Made by a program: the position numbers and the translations under genes
NCBI GenBank assembly: GCA_028695735.1
Contig: JAQVIJ010000001.1
Location: 299,081-363,080, forward strand
Direction: 5' to 3'
DNA length: 64,000 nucleotides
Source of the DNA: Deltaproteobacteria bacterium
GTDB taxonomy: Bacteria > Desulfobacterota > Dissulfuribacteria > Dissulfuribacterales > DYLC01
In this document: positions 51,755 through 59,819 of the stretch, piece after piece
Position numbering within the stretch: position 1 is the first letter of the stretch
How the letters are laid out: every line of letters starts with the position of its first letter
The notes under the pieces: model-generated
What the model saw: only the letters and a program-made list of their open reading frames with translations
Told to the model about the DNA's origin: nothing
Database searches by the model: none

Positions 51755-54522
51755 AATTGCCTCCTATGCAACTTGGTCTCAAAATCTGCCAATATTTGGC
51801 TTGTCGATATGCCTGTTAACTGGGCATCGCCAATCTCAAGCACAAACCGCTTTGGGGGATCAATCGATGTCTGCTGCCCCGCATCTGTGGCAGCCATAGG
51901 CATCACCACCACTGCAGGCGCCGGCATATCCAGTCGGGGGATGATAGCATCTGGAGATAGCATCAGATTGTTGATGGCGTATAACAGGTCATCGCCATAT
52001 TTTTTGACCGCCTCCTTGCGTATGACATACTCACCAGGCTCCAACATGGCCTTGACTCGGTCACCTCCACCATATCCTCCAGGCACCGTCCCGATGATAG
52101 GACCTCCCCATCGTTTCTGCACGACCTCGTGGACATATATAGTTACATGCTTATCTCGTATGCTGTTATACATCTGTTGTATCTGAGTCAATCCATTCTC
52201 GCGGAATATAGCCTCAACATCCTTGTCTTTCAGGTCTTTGTATTTGTTTGTTATCTCTATGAGGCCATCTTCGTGGAACATGAATGTGATTGGGTTTGGC
52301 GTCTCTATATCTTTGATCTGTTTATCAATCTGTTTCAGGGAGTCATCGGCGTTGAACTTGATTATCACTTCCTTTTCGGTGGCCATGTTATCGAGCAGCT
52401 CAGATAACCCCTGCACAGTGACACCCAAATCCTCCATCGACTGCGCCAGCATCTTGACATTTTCTTGCTCTATTTGCCAGCGTTTGATGGCTGCATTCTC
52501 CTGCTCTGTCAGTGCTGATATATATTGTTTATGTACATCCTTTGCCTTGGCTATGGCCTCGGCATAGTGATCTATGCCGCTATCCTTGGCCTCAGAATTG
52601 ATCTCCCGTAACTTCTCGGCATATTTCTGGGCATCTATCTTGCCACTTGCCATCTCTGCCTGCAGGTCTGCGAGACTCTCTTTCTGCTTTTTGGCTGCTG
52701 ATGCCGAATCCTTTGCCACATCGAGATATATATTCTCAGCCTCTTTATACAGCTCCATAGCGTGCTTGTAGTCAGCGCTGTTCTCGTCAGTCGACTGAGC
52801 CATTAGCCGCTGTGCCTCTGCCACCTTCTCGGCAGCCTGACGCATCTTGTCCGACATGGCTTCCTCGTCTGACATGCGGGCCCTCTCCACATCCCGCAAT
52901 TTGTCGGCGAACGACTTATTGGCATCATATATCTCTTCTTGCAGCCGCAAGACTTTATCTTTATAAGCCTTTTCACGAGACAAGGCATCATCCAATGCCT
53001 TGGTGAGAGCTTCTGTTGCAGCCTTTGCCACCTGTTTCTTTGTCTCGAGTATATCCTTCTGGTATTTCTTGACTACTTCCGACGACAACTTCTCTTTATT
53101 TGCAAGAGCCTGCACATCAGCCATTGCCTTATTTGCGCCAGCCATCTGCTCCTGATAATACTTCTTGACTGCCTGCGTCAGGGATTCGTAATACTGCTTG
53201 GCTGCTGTCTGCTTGGACATCTCAGAACCGTATTTCTTTTGCAGCTCATATCCCTCCTGCATTGCCTTGATGCTGCCCTCGAATGCCTTTTCTTCTTCCT
53301 TAATCTTGTCTTTAAGCGCATCCACAGCCCTTCCGAGCACTTCCTTGGCACGTGCAAGCTCCTCTTCTTTTCGCCGTTGCTCCTCGGCTGCCTTGATGGC
53401 ATCTCTCCTTGCCTGCACCTCTGCTGATATCCTCTGCTTTTCTGCCTGTGACAGGCTGGACTTGTTGAGCACTGCCCGCATCTCCTCTTGAGATAACTTG
53501 GCAAGCTCATTTATCAAGTTTTTATATTCTTTGTTGGTGTTTGACAGTGATTGCTTATACTGTTCACCTTTTTGGATTGCCATATCATAAGACCCAGTAT
53601 GCTTACCAATCCATAACACCAACTCTTGTAATAATCCCTTAGATTGATTACCAAAGCCATACCATATCTTCAGATTATCACTATAATCAATTAGACTCTG
53701 TCGAGCCCTGTTGAGTGCCTCCACCTGGGCATCCAGCGCCACTGCTAACATATCAGTGCGCTGCGACCCAAGCAGCGCAATGCGCTCCCGCAATAGCCGA
53801 AGGTTGTCGCTCTCAGCCCCTGACACACGCGCCAATAGACGCCCTTGCTCATCCAGCTCCACATTGACGCCTGGCAACACGCTGGCTAACCGCTCCTCCG
53901 CAGCTACATGCTCCGCAGTGCCAGCCTTGGTTGTCAGTAGTGTCTGCTCCAGTCGTTTCAGTTCATCCTGTTCTTTGGCTATGTTTTGGGCGTGCTTGAG
54001 CGTTGTATCCGACAGCGATTGCATATCCTTATTGTATGCGTCCAAGACCATACTGACTGCCGTGATGGCAGCAGTGATACCTAACAGCCAAGGCGTTGCC
54101 TTTATAATCTCCAGCCACTTACTCTTGATGCCATCCAGCATCGCACCATAGCCATTGAGACTCTCCCGCAGCTCTCTGGTCTTGACGGCGAGCTGGAGCT
54201 GCGCCTTGGATATCTCCTGCTGAGACGCCACTCCTGATCGCTTGATAATGTCATATGCACGCTGCAGGTCTGCGATTTCCGTTTTGACCTTGCGAAAGTC
54301 AGGCATGTCCAATTTCTGGAAAGCCTCGGCTAACTCATCGCCTGCCTGCTTGGTCTTTTGGGCCGCATCGTCGGCGGATTGAGACACCTTGCCCATGCTG
54401 GAGGATGCTGTATCACCAGCATGCTTGACATTACCGATCAGCCCAGATAAGCTGTTTTTGACAGCATCCCAGCCTTGGATTACAAACTGGAGGACGATGC
54501 TTATGGCAGATTTATCAGACAT
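51736..54522 (-). CDS. Tail tape measure protein
   Basis: The 928-residue protein is the longest phage product here. The N-terminus has 'LSGLIGNVKHAGDTASSSMGKVSQSADDAAQKTKQAGDEL'. A hydrophobic segment ('WLLGITAAITAVSMVLDAY') lies near residue 140. A long Lys/Glu/Ala coiled coil runs from about residue 340 to 720. This is the standard make-up of a tape measure, which sets tail length and helps DNA exit. The start codon has no good ribosome site. A reverse-strand gene (54503–54784) overlaps its first 20 bp. Confidence 0.88.
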   Translation of the reverse strand: MSDKSAISIVLQFVIQGWDAVKNSLSGLIGNVKHAGDTASSSMGKVSQSADDAAQKTKQAGDELAEAFQKLDMPDFRKVKTEIADLQRAYDIIKRSGVASQQEISKAQLQLAVKTRELRESLNGYGAMLDGIKSKWLEIIKATPWLLGITAAITAVSMVLDAYNKDMQSLSDTTLKHAQNIAKEQDELKRLEQTLLTTKAGTAEHVAAEERLASVLPGVNVELDEQGRLLARVSGAESDNLRLLRERIALLGSQRTDMLAVALDAQVEALNRARQSLIDYSDNLKIWYGFGNQSKGLLQELVLWIGKHTGSYDMAIQKGEQYKQSLSNTNKEYKNLINELAKLSQEEMRAVLNKSSLSQAEKQRISAEVQARRDAIKAAEEQRRKEEELARAKEVLGRAVDALKDKIKEEEKAFEGSIKAMQEGYELQKKYGSEMSKQTAAKQYYESLTQAVKKYYQEQMAGANKAMADVQALANKEKLSSEVVKKYQKDILETKKQVAKAATEALTKALDDALSREKAYKDKVLRLQEEIYDANKSFADKLRDVERARMSDEEAMSDKMRQAAEKVAEAQRLMAQSTDENSADYKHAMELYKEAENIYLDVAKDSASAAKKQKESLADLQAEMASGKIDAQKYAEKLREINSEAKDSGIDHYAEAIAKAKDVHKQYISALTEQENAAIKRWQIEQENVKMLAQSMEDLGVTVQGLSELLDNMATEKEVIIKFNADDSLKQIDKQIKDIETPNPITFMFHEDGLIEITNKYKDLKDKDVEAIFRENGLTQIQQMYNSIRDKHVTIYVHEVVQKRWGGPIIGTVPGGYGGGDRVKAMLEPGEYVIRKEAVKKYGDDLLYAINNLMLSPDAIIPRLDMPAPAVVVMPMAATDAGQQTSIDPPKRFVLEIGDAQLTGISTSQILADFETKLHRRQLCRMRK

Positions 54523-54784
54523 ATCTATAGTTTTCGGTGCCTGTGTAAGCTTTGGGGTGGCTTTTGTGTTATCGAGCGTGCTCGCCCATCACACATACGG
54601 GCGGCTGCCACGTCCAATTCGCAAGTACCAATACGCATTCTGGCTATGGATGCTCGGGATCATATTGTTAATGATAAGCCAGACTACCCTTGCACTGGTA
54701 TGGGGATTGATCCTTGGAGTGTTTTTTTTGGGGTCGATATTGGCATGTATAGCTATCATTGACTCTTGGATAAGAAGGCGCTGA
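54503..54784 (+). CDS. Small membrane protein on the opposite strand (possible moron)
   Basis: The only forward-strand gene in the prophage part seen. It encodes 93 residues with hydrophobic segments at about 8–28 ('IVFGACVSFGVAFVLSSVLA') and 45–87 ('FWLWMLGIILLMI', 'LALVWGLILGVFFLGSILACIAII'), split by a basic loop. A TGGAGGA site stands eight bases before the ATG. It fills the 233-bp space between the tape measure start and the 34-residue ORF. The function is unknown; membrane morons often give superinfection exclusion or lysis control. The alternative is a chance ORF. Confidence 0.55.
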   Translation: MADLSDISIVFGACVSFGVAFVLSSVLAHHTYGRLPRPIRKYQYAFWLWMLGIILLMISQTTLALVWGLILGVFFLGSILACIAIIDSWIRRR

Positions 54785-54860
54785 TCTTGGCGTCTGACTC
54801 AATGAGTCTCATAGCCCAAGAGTATCCCATAACATCCATATCATACCCCTGTCTAATCAT
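54756..54860 (-). CDS. 34-residue coupled ORF after the tail chaperone gene
   Basis: The start ATG overlaps the upstream stop as ATGA, a coupling signal. The product begins MIRQGYDMDVMGYSWAMRL and ends SKSQ. Short second ORFs after the chaperone gene and before the tape measure are common in siphophages, sometimes made by frameshift. It overlaps the forward-strand membrane gene tail to tail by 29 bp. Confidence 0.5.
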   Translation of the reverse strand: MIRQGYDMDVMGYSWAMRLIESDAKISAFLSKSQ

Positions 54861-55192
54861 GCAGTTGCGCCAGTCAAAGAGCGACCAAGCGTCTCTGTGA
54901 CGCTCCTGAGCACCTCCAGACGGGCGGGTAAAACAGCCAAAAAATCAGCATTCACCTCCCGCCATGCCTGCTCAAGCAGCGCATAGCCATTGACACCATC
55001 TGTGACTGCATCCAACTGTTCCACAGGCTCTACACACAGACGCATTGCCTGCATGATAGCTTCGGGATCGCCAATCGCCATGCCCACCAGCAGATGAGGT
55101 GCATCGTGCTGTAGCCTGATGATATCGCACACTCTCATCTCTTTGACTGTGAGCGTTACATCTCCAATGATGACAATCTTTTCTCGCCTCAT
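54857..55192 (-). CDS. Probable tail assembly chaperone
   Basis: The 111-residue protein ('VTLTVKEMRVCDIIRLQHDAPHLLVGMAIGDPEAIMQAMRLCVEP') is helical and lies between the tail tube and the tape measure. That is the usual place of tail assembly chaperones. The family match is by position and length, not by a clear motif. A GGAGATGT ribosome site precedes the start. Confidence 0.6.
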   Translation of the reverse strand: MRREKIVIIGDVTLTVKEMRVCDIIRLQHDAPHLLVGMAIGDPEAIMQAMRLCVEPVEQLDAVTDGVNGYALLEQAWREVNADFLAVLPARLEVLRSVTETLGRSLTGATA

Positions 55193-55202
55193 ATCACATC
55201 TC

Positions 55203-55922
55203 CTATATGACTGTCATAGTCCATGTGCCAGATGCAGTGGACAGGATATCGCCGGTAAATCCCAGCTTAATAAAGTCTGTGGACAACAAATCCACCTCGC
55301 TGCTCGGCTGTATGCTCGCCTCATAGACGACGACTTCCACGGCACGAGACATGGCGATATCGCGTCCCACAAATCGCACCTCTGCCTCTATAATCTGCTG
55401 CTTATTCGCATCCACCTTGTATCCCGTATAAGCGTCGTAGCTATAGTCCACCTTGATATTGCCATTAGCTATCGCACCAGACTCAATCGCTAATATGCGA
55501 CCTGCATCGTAGTCAATATCATAATCTGTGCCATGAACATATGTGGTAGTGCCATCACTGTTAGTCACGACCACAGCAGGTGACGACTTAACCTTACGGT
55601 GAGCCAATGGTGACCAACGACCCTTAGTTACTGCCACCACTTCATCATCAGCAGCGCCAGATGTCTGACTAATCACTGACCCCTCACCATACATAGCGAG
55701 TATCAAGTTGTCTTTGTTTATGTCAGTCAGTGTAAACTTGAGCGACTGGCTAAATGATATCGGCACTGACTTAACAATAGTGCCATAACTGTCACGCCTC
55801 ATACTCTTCATGTCTTTAGTGTCAATTTTTGGTGCTTGGATTGTAAAGTCAGACGCATTACCAACATCTCTACCATTGATATAGATTTCGCCCGAGCCGA
55901 TAAACGGTGTTGCCTGATACAT
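55203..55922 (-). CDS. Major tail tube protein
   Basis: The 239-residue protein begins 'YQATPFIGSGEIYINGRDVGNASDFTIQAPKIDTKDMKS'. It has strands such as 'SLKFTLTDINKDNLILAMYGE' and a domain 'KVSYD'-like in the middle ('YVHGTDYDIDYDAGRILAIESG'). This is the layout of siphovirus-type tube proteins with an added Ig-like stretch. An AGGAGG lies close upstream ('aggaggatatcatc'). The chaperone and tape measure follow. Confidence 0.75.
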   Translation of the reverse strand: MYQATPFIGSGEIYINGRDVGNASDFTIQAPKIDTKDMKSMRRDSYGTIVKSVPISFSQSLKFTLTDINKDNLILAMYGEGSVISQTSGAADDEVVAVTKGRWSPLAHRKVKSSPAVVVTNSDGTTTYVHGTDYDIDYDAGRILAIESGAIANGNIKVDYSYDAYTGYKVDANKQQIIEAEVRFVGRDIAMSRAVEVVVYEASIQPSSEVDLLSTDFIKLGFTGDILSTASGTWTMTVI

Positions 55923-55946
55923 GATGATATCCTCCTATTATGTTGA

Positions 55947-56131
55947 TTATGCCTCAACCAAATACACTGCAGGCATGGACAGTCCTGCAGCTATGGTCTG
56001 TGCTGTAGTTATTGAGGCAGGCAATCCATTCGCCTGCGTATTAGTGCCATACGGACAAAACCCTGGCCCACGCCAGCATCGGTTAAACGATCCAGATACA
56101 CATCACCAGCGTCTACGAATGATTGTGCCAT
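55947..56131 (-). CDS. Small phage gene with a possible programmed -1 frameshift
   Basis: The ATG at 56131 has an AAGGAGA six bases upstream. Frame zero gives 40 residues (MAQSFVDAGDVYLDRL…) and stops at 56009. The heptamer G GGT TTT falls in the right phase for a -1 slip. The -1 frame then continues as 'CPYGTNTQANGLPASITTAQ' and on to 55947, where it stops just before the tail tube ribosome site. The joined product would be 61 residues. A simple indel or sequencing error could also explain it. The function is unknown. Confidence 0.45.
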
Positions 56132-56146
56132 AGTTACATCTCCTTA

Positions 56147-57400
56147 TCATAATATAATCACCTGTGGTATCACCTCCGCACTGCCAGCAGCAGTGCGTGT
56201 AATAACTGTATGAGTGGCATCCACGACCTCAATATTGTAATTATCGTTGCGGGGGCTGTAGAACGCCCGTTGGTCATAATTGATCGTGATGCCGCTGATA
56301 GCAGGAGTAATAGATGCCACGGCAGTCAGTAAATCGATGGCTATCCTGATACGTGCATCGGAGACCATGAGATTAGTTAGTCCCCGCTGCATCATGGGTA
56401 TATCCATATCGGTGGCATTCAGCATATCCCGCAGGGTAGCACCCGAGACAGACACCCATGTATTACCATCATATCTACGCCACGATGTGCCGCCATCAAA
56501 ACTGACCAATACCTTGATCTGTGTACCTGTAGGCTGCGTATAATCCACGGCAACACTATTGATACGCTTGGCCTTACGGACCCCACAGTCAAATACAGGC
56601 GTGATCACATAATAGGGCGTACCCACTGGGGAGCTGGCATCACACACATACTCCAGCTCCTCCAGACCACACCAGCGAACACCATTGTGCACATGTATGC
56701 GGTAATAACGGTAACTGCCGGGGGATGATATGGTGTAATATGGTGACCACGCTGCTATGTATAATGACTGGCCCACTTGCGAGTCTAATATCACCCAATC
56801 CTGGGCATCATTAGACCCCAATATATCCCAGGCGGTAGCACCACCGCCGCCGGCACCAGCGGCACCATCAGCCTTGCGATACTTAGTGACCATAGTGGGC
56901 GTCTCAAAATCATAGGTCACCCAACCATCATTGATATTACTATCAGTGGATATTATCCATCCCGTACCGCCCCTGTTGGAGTTGTCAAATATGTTGCGCG
57001 CCGCATAATTGGTGTCGTTATATTGCGAGCTATAATAGACAGTGCCCGTCGGACTAGTGAGATCGGCAAGACTGCCGCCGGCATTATGCAGAGTCACTCT
57101 GCCGTCGACGATATCGGTGCCGTTGACGGCATCCTCTTGGATATATAGACCCTCGTCTGCCAAATCAAAATCTATGCTAATATCCTGCAGTCCAGACTGG
57201 CCGATATTCTCCATGCACTGCACCAGCACCCGTGCATTGGTGACAGCAGGGTGCTCCACAGTGACACTATCTCCTTGCGACATCACTGCGGGATAGCCTT
57301 GCGGAATTACTATTGTCAGACCAGCGCCACTACCGCTGCCGCCGATCTCGTAGTAATCCAATCGACCACTCATCGGATTAACCCTATATGGCATATCCAC
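56147..57400 (-). CDS. Phage protein with discoidin (F5/8 type C)-like domain
   Basis: The 417-residue protein contains 'NYAARNIFDNSNRGGTGWIISTDSNINDGWVTYDFETPTMVTKYR', 'AWDILGSNDAQDWVILDSQVGQS' and 'YRYYRIHVHNG'. These are the hallmarks of a carbohydrate-binding discoidin fold (about residues 115–255). Parts before and after are strand-rich. In phages this domain decorates the virion and binds host glycans. Its place between head completion and tail tube genes is unusual, since such domains usually occur in tail fibres. Confidence 0.75.
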   Translation of the reverse strand: MDMPYRVNPMSGRLDYYEIGGSGSGAGLTIVIPQGYPAVMSQGDSVTVEHPAVTNARVLVQCMENIGQSGLQDISIDFDLADEGLYIQEDAVNGTDIVDGRVTLHNAGGSLADLTSPTGTVYYSSQYNDTNYAARNIFDNSNRGGTGWIISTDSNINDGWVTYDFETPTMVTKYRKADGAAGAGGGGATAWDILGSNDAQDWVILDSQVGQSLYIAAWSPYYTISSPGSYRYYRIHVHNGVRWCGLEELEYVCDASSPVGTPYYVITPVFDCGVRKAKRINSVAVDYTQPTGTQIKVLVSFDGGTSWRRYDGNTWVSVSGATLRDMLNATDMDIPMMQRGLTNLMVSDARIRIAIDLLTAVASITPAISGITINYDQRAFYSPRNDNYNIEVVDATHTVITRTAAGSAEVIPQVIIL

Positions 57401-57402
57401 TC

Positions 57403-57651
57403 CTACGCATAGGTATAGGACGCACGCTGTGACCAGCGATAGCGGTAATCGGCCGTGCCACCCGCATATGTGCGGCTTATCACATTGCCGGCGGCATCAT
57501 ATGTATATCGAGCGATCTGCCATACCTCATCGTCCTCAGACTGACCTGGTATAGCATAACCAATATACTCTATCAGCCCTTGCGCATTGTATGCGCATCG
57601 CATAGCCAGCAGGCTATCACCTGTGATGTTATATCGTGCTATTGGGCGCAT
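57403..57651 (-). CDS. Small phage protein with an RHS/YD-like repeat
   Basis: The 82-residue protein contains 'IARYTYDAAGNVISRTYAGGTADYRYRWSQR', which fits the YD-repeat pattern of RHS proteins (YxYDaxGnv). 'GGAGGGTAG' stands directly before the ATG. It lies 2 bp upstream of the discoidin gene. A single YD unit as a free protein is odd, and it may act with the discoidin protein. Confidence 0.6.
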   Translation of the reverse strand: MRPIARYNITGDSLLAMRCAYNAQGLIEYIGYAIPGQSEDDEVWQIARYTYDAAGNVISRTYAGGTADYRYRWSQRASYTYA

Positions 57652-57660
57652 CTACCCTCC

Positions 57661-57852
57661 TCAATCACACACACTCCACCCACAGGACATACAGTGGGCA
57701 CAGCCAGAGGCATGCACCAGGGCAGGACTATGGCAGATGGGGCATGCGTCCATGGCATCGACCTCGGCCTTGGTATAGCGCCGATGGGGCACAGACACCG
57801 ATTGATCCGCCGTGCACTCCACACACATCTCGCAATAGCCTTGACAATCCAT
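57661..57852 (-). CDS. Small zinc-ribbon protein
   Basis: The start at 57852 has CAGGAG six to seven bases upstream and gives 63 residues; a longer version to 57870 is less likely. Cysteines are grouped as 'CQGYCEMCVEC' and 'CPICHSPALVHASGCAHCMSCGWSVC'. The second group resembles the C-terminal zinc ribbon of class II ribonucleotide reductases. It could be a DNA- or RNA-binding regulator. It overlaps nothing and sits in the head–tail joining region. Confidence 0.6.
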   Translation of the reverse strand: MDCQGYCEMCVECTADQSVSVPHRRYTKAEVDAMDACPICHSPALVHASGCAHCMSCGWSVCD

Positions 57853-57854
57853 AT

Positions 57855-58292
57855 CTACTCCTGTCTGCACAATATGATCTTATAGCTCTCGTACGCCATC
57901 GGTAGCAGTAACAATCCGCTCGCATATTCCGGTGGTGGAGGCTGTATGGGCATCATGGGCTGGTGCTGTGGCGTGGGCTGCCATCGATATAGCCGTGACA
58001 TCACCTCTGTAGCTATATCCGACACTGCGGCACGGGCATCTGTGCCTCCTACCACATCCGCCACCTGTCGCACAGCTACGATCACGAGCCAGCGCACCGC
58101 CACTCGGACTGCCCCAGGCGATGAGTCGTCCACCACGCGATAGCCATCGCAGCCCGCGAATATGGCTGGCAGACGCTTGCCTGCTGCGGTCTGTATATCC
58201 ATGGTGAGATCGGCGATGCCATGCACACCGCCGATGAGACCTGGTATATCCTGCAATCGCTGTCGAATGAGCGGCTCAATCTCCAGCATCAA
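57855..58292 (-). CDS. Phage head–tail joining protein (Mu gp37 / DUF1834-like)
   Basis: The 145-residue protein has 'VRVAVRWLVIVAVRQVADVVGGTDARAAVSDIATEVMSRLYRWQP', as in Mu gp37 homologues. It overlaps the gp36-like gene by 4 bp. These small proteins complete the capsid and join the tail. A proline-rich stretch ('QPPPPEY') precedes the C-terminus. Confidence 0.7.
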   Translation of the reverse strand: MMLEIEPLIRQRLQDIPGLIGGVHGIADLTMDIQTAAGKRLPAIFAGCDGYRVVDDSSPGAVRVAVRWLVIVAVRQVADVVGGTDARAAVSDIATEVMSRLYRWQPTPQHQPMMPIQPPPPEYASGLLLLPMAYESYKIILCRQE

Positions 58293-58708
58293 TATCCTCC
58301 GGTGGCGTCTCGGCTAAACACAGGCGGGCTGCCTGTCTGTGCAGCAGCGCTGGACAGGACAGGCTTGGGCTGATTGGCATCTATACCAAGGCTGATGAGA
58401 CCCTTGGCGATATTGCCGAGGAGTCGTATCGCATCCTCATACCGTCTCCTCACCTCATCCGATGCCATCTCCTGCCACAGGTGATACCGTGCAATGTCGC
58501 ATGCAATGCGGACAAGTATCTTGGGCACAGCAGGGAGTGGTAAGGCATAACGAGTGGATAGATACGCATCGATCTCGGCATCTGCATCCTGCAGCGCTCG
58601 ATCCAACACCACAGTATCCACTCCCGCTCCATCTGTGCGGTTTGTGCGGGCGATGATCTCCTCTATGCCATATCGAGCCTCCATGTCGGCGAGCGTGGCA
58701 TAGGGCAT
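58289..58708 (-). CDS. Phage Mu gp36-like protein (DUF1320)
   Basis: The 139-residue protein begins 'MPYATLADMEARYGIEEI' and contains 'DAEIDAYLSTRYALPLPAVPKILVRIACDIARYHLW', the DUF1320 hallmark. It is part of the head–tail joining set. A GGAGGATG ribosome site lies in the tail of the preceding gene, which it overlaps by 1 base. Confidence 0.85.
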   Translation of the reverse strand: MPYATLADMEARYGIEEIIARTNRTDGAGVDTVVLDRALQDADAEIDAYLSTRYALPLPAVPKILVRIACDIARYHLWQEMASDEVRRRYEDAIRLLGNIAKGLISLGIDANQPKPVLSSAAAQTGSPPVFSRDATGGY

Positions 58709-58914
58709 TATTGCACATCCTCCACGATCAACAGTGGATCGGACCGAAGCATATCCGCCTGCTCTGGCGTAACACGCACCACTATTGGGGTCGCCCCAAA
58801 CGGGCCGAGCTGGGAGCGATAACGCCTTATATCGCCATATGCTGCATTAGTCCGCACCTGCAGGAGTATGCTGTCGGATGCAGCATCATCCACCTTGCGT
58901 GTTAGCTTAGCCAT
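58708..58914 (-). CDS. Small phage head protein after the capsid gene
   Basis: The 68-residue protein ('DIRRYRSQLGPFGATPIVVRVTPEQADMLRSDPLLIVED') lies where Mu encodes gp35. AGGTGA precedes the start inside the capsid gene end, overlapped by 13 bp. It is probably a minor head component. Confidence 0.65.
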   Translation of the reverse strand: MAKLTRKVDDAASDSILLQVRTNAAYGDIRRYRSQLGPFGATPIVVRVTPEQADMLRSDPLLIVEDVQ

Positions 58915-59816
58915 GGTGACACTATCACCTCGACAGCCTTATAGTTTGGATTGCTGGCCCCGCCAGTAGTGAGCTGTGCCTCGATGAGAGCGATCGCCGA
59001 TGCACGCAGGCTCGGAGGCACCACCAGGTGTGTGGGCTTGATCCCCATGGGACGCCCGCCATCTGCCTTGACCTGCATCATGGCGGTGTATGCGGCATTG
59101 AAATTGACATCATTGAGCTCGGCCTTGGACTTGTATGCGAGCTGCCAGAAGCCAAACCCTGCATTGCAGCGATATCTCACGCCATAGCGATACTCGTCCC
59201 TTACGAACACGCCCTCGTCATTGGTGGCGGTCATGGACTCCAGCTCTGGCTTGGTGCGTTCTTGGAAGATCAATGGCTTGAGGGCTCTACTACAATCCAA
59301 CAGATACCATGCCTGCCCTGGCGATGCGCCGCCATTATTATAGTTGGACACCAACGTCGGGGTGCCTGTCCCATCCACATTGGGATAGACAGGGTGATCG
59401 ACATCGAAATAATTCTGCCCGTCATAACATAGGCTGGTATCCCCTGCTGCAAGCAGGTTATAGACCAACTCATCTGCATGGGCAGCAGCAGCTCGCCCCA
59501 TCTCGGCAAACAGCGGTGTATAGACACCCACGTTGTCGTCCTCAATGTCTGTGCGCTTCACACCTACTGTGGCTTCAAACAGCTTGTTCTGGACCTGATA
59601 TGCCTGCGCCGCCATATCCTTGACCACACGGTCTCCCACCCACTCCATGAGCTTGGGGAACTGGTTGAGCCAGCCGTAGGTGTTGCTCGCGGATGTGGAC
59701 GGCACACGAGTGGCTATGCGCTCCCAGTCAGTTGGTGTATTGGTGAGTGCGTCCTGGAACGCCTTGCTAAATCCGGTGCGTAGTGATGTAACGAGTGCTG
59801 GTGTGATTATGGCCAT
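58902..59816 (-). CDS. Major capsid protein (Mu gpT-like)
   Basis: The 304-residue protein begins 'ITPALVTSLRTGFSKAFQDAL' and contains 'NQFPKLMEWVGDRVVKDMAAQAYQV', 'FEATVGVKRTDIEDDNVGVYTPLFAEMGRAAA' and 'KPTHLVVPPSLR'. These are diagnostic of the Mu T family. It builds the icosahedral shell and follows the protease/scaffold gene by 3 bp. Confidence 0.93.
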   Translation of the reverse strand: MAIITPALVTSLRTGFSKAFQDALTNTPTDWERIATRVPSTSASNTYGWLNQFPKLMEWVGDRVVKDMAAQAYQVQNKLFEATVGVKRTDIEDDNVGVYTPLFAEMGRAAAAHADELVYNLLAAGDTSLCYDGQNYFDVDHPVYPNVDGTGTPTLVSNYNNGGASPGQAWYLLDCSRALKPLIFQERTKPELESMTATNDEGVFVRDEYRYGVRYRCNAGFGFWQLAYKSKAELNDVNFNAAYTAMMQVKADGGRPMGIKPTHLVVPPSLRASAIALIEAQLTTGGASNPNYKAVEVIVSPWLS

Positions 59817-59819
59817 ATC

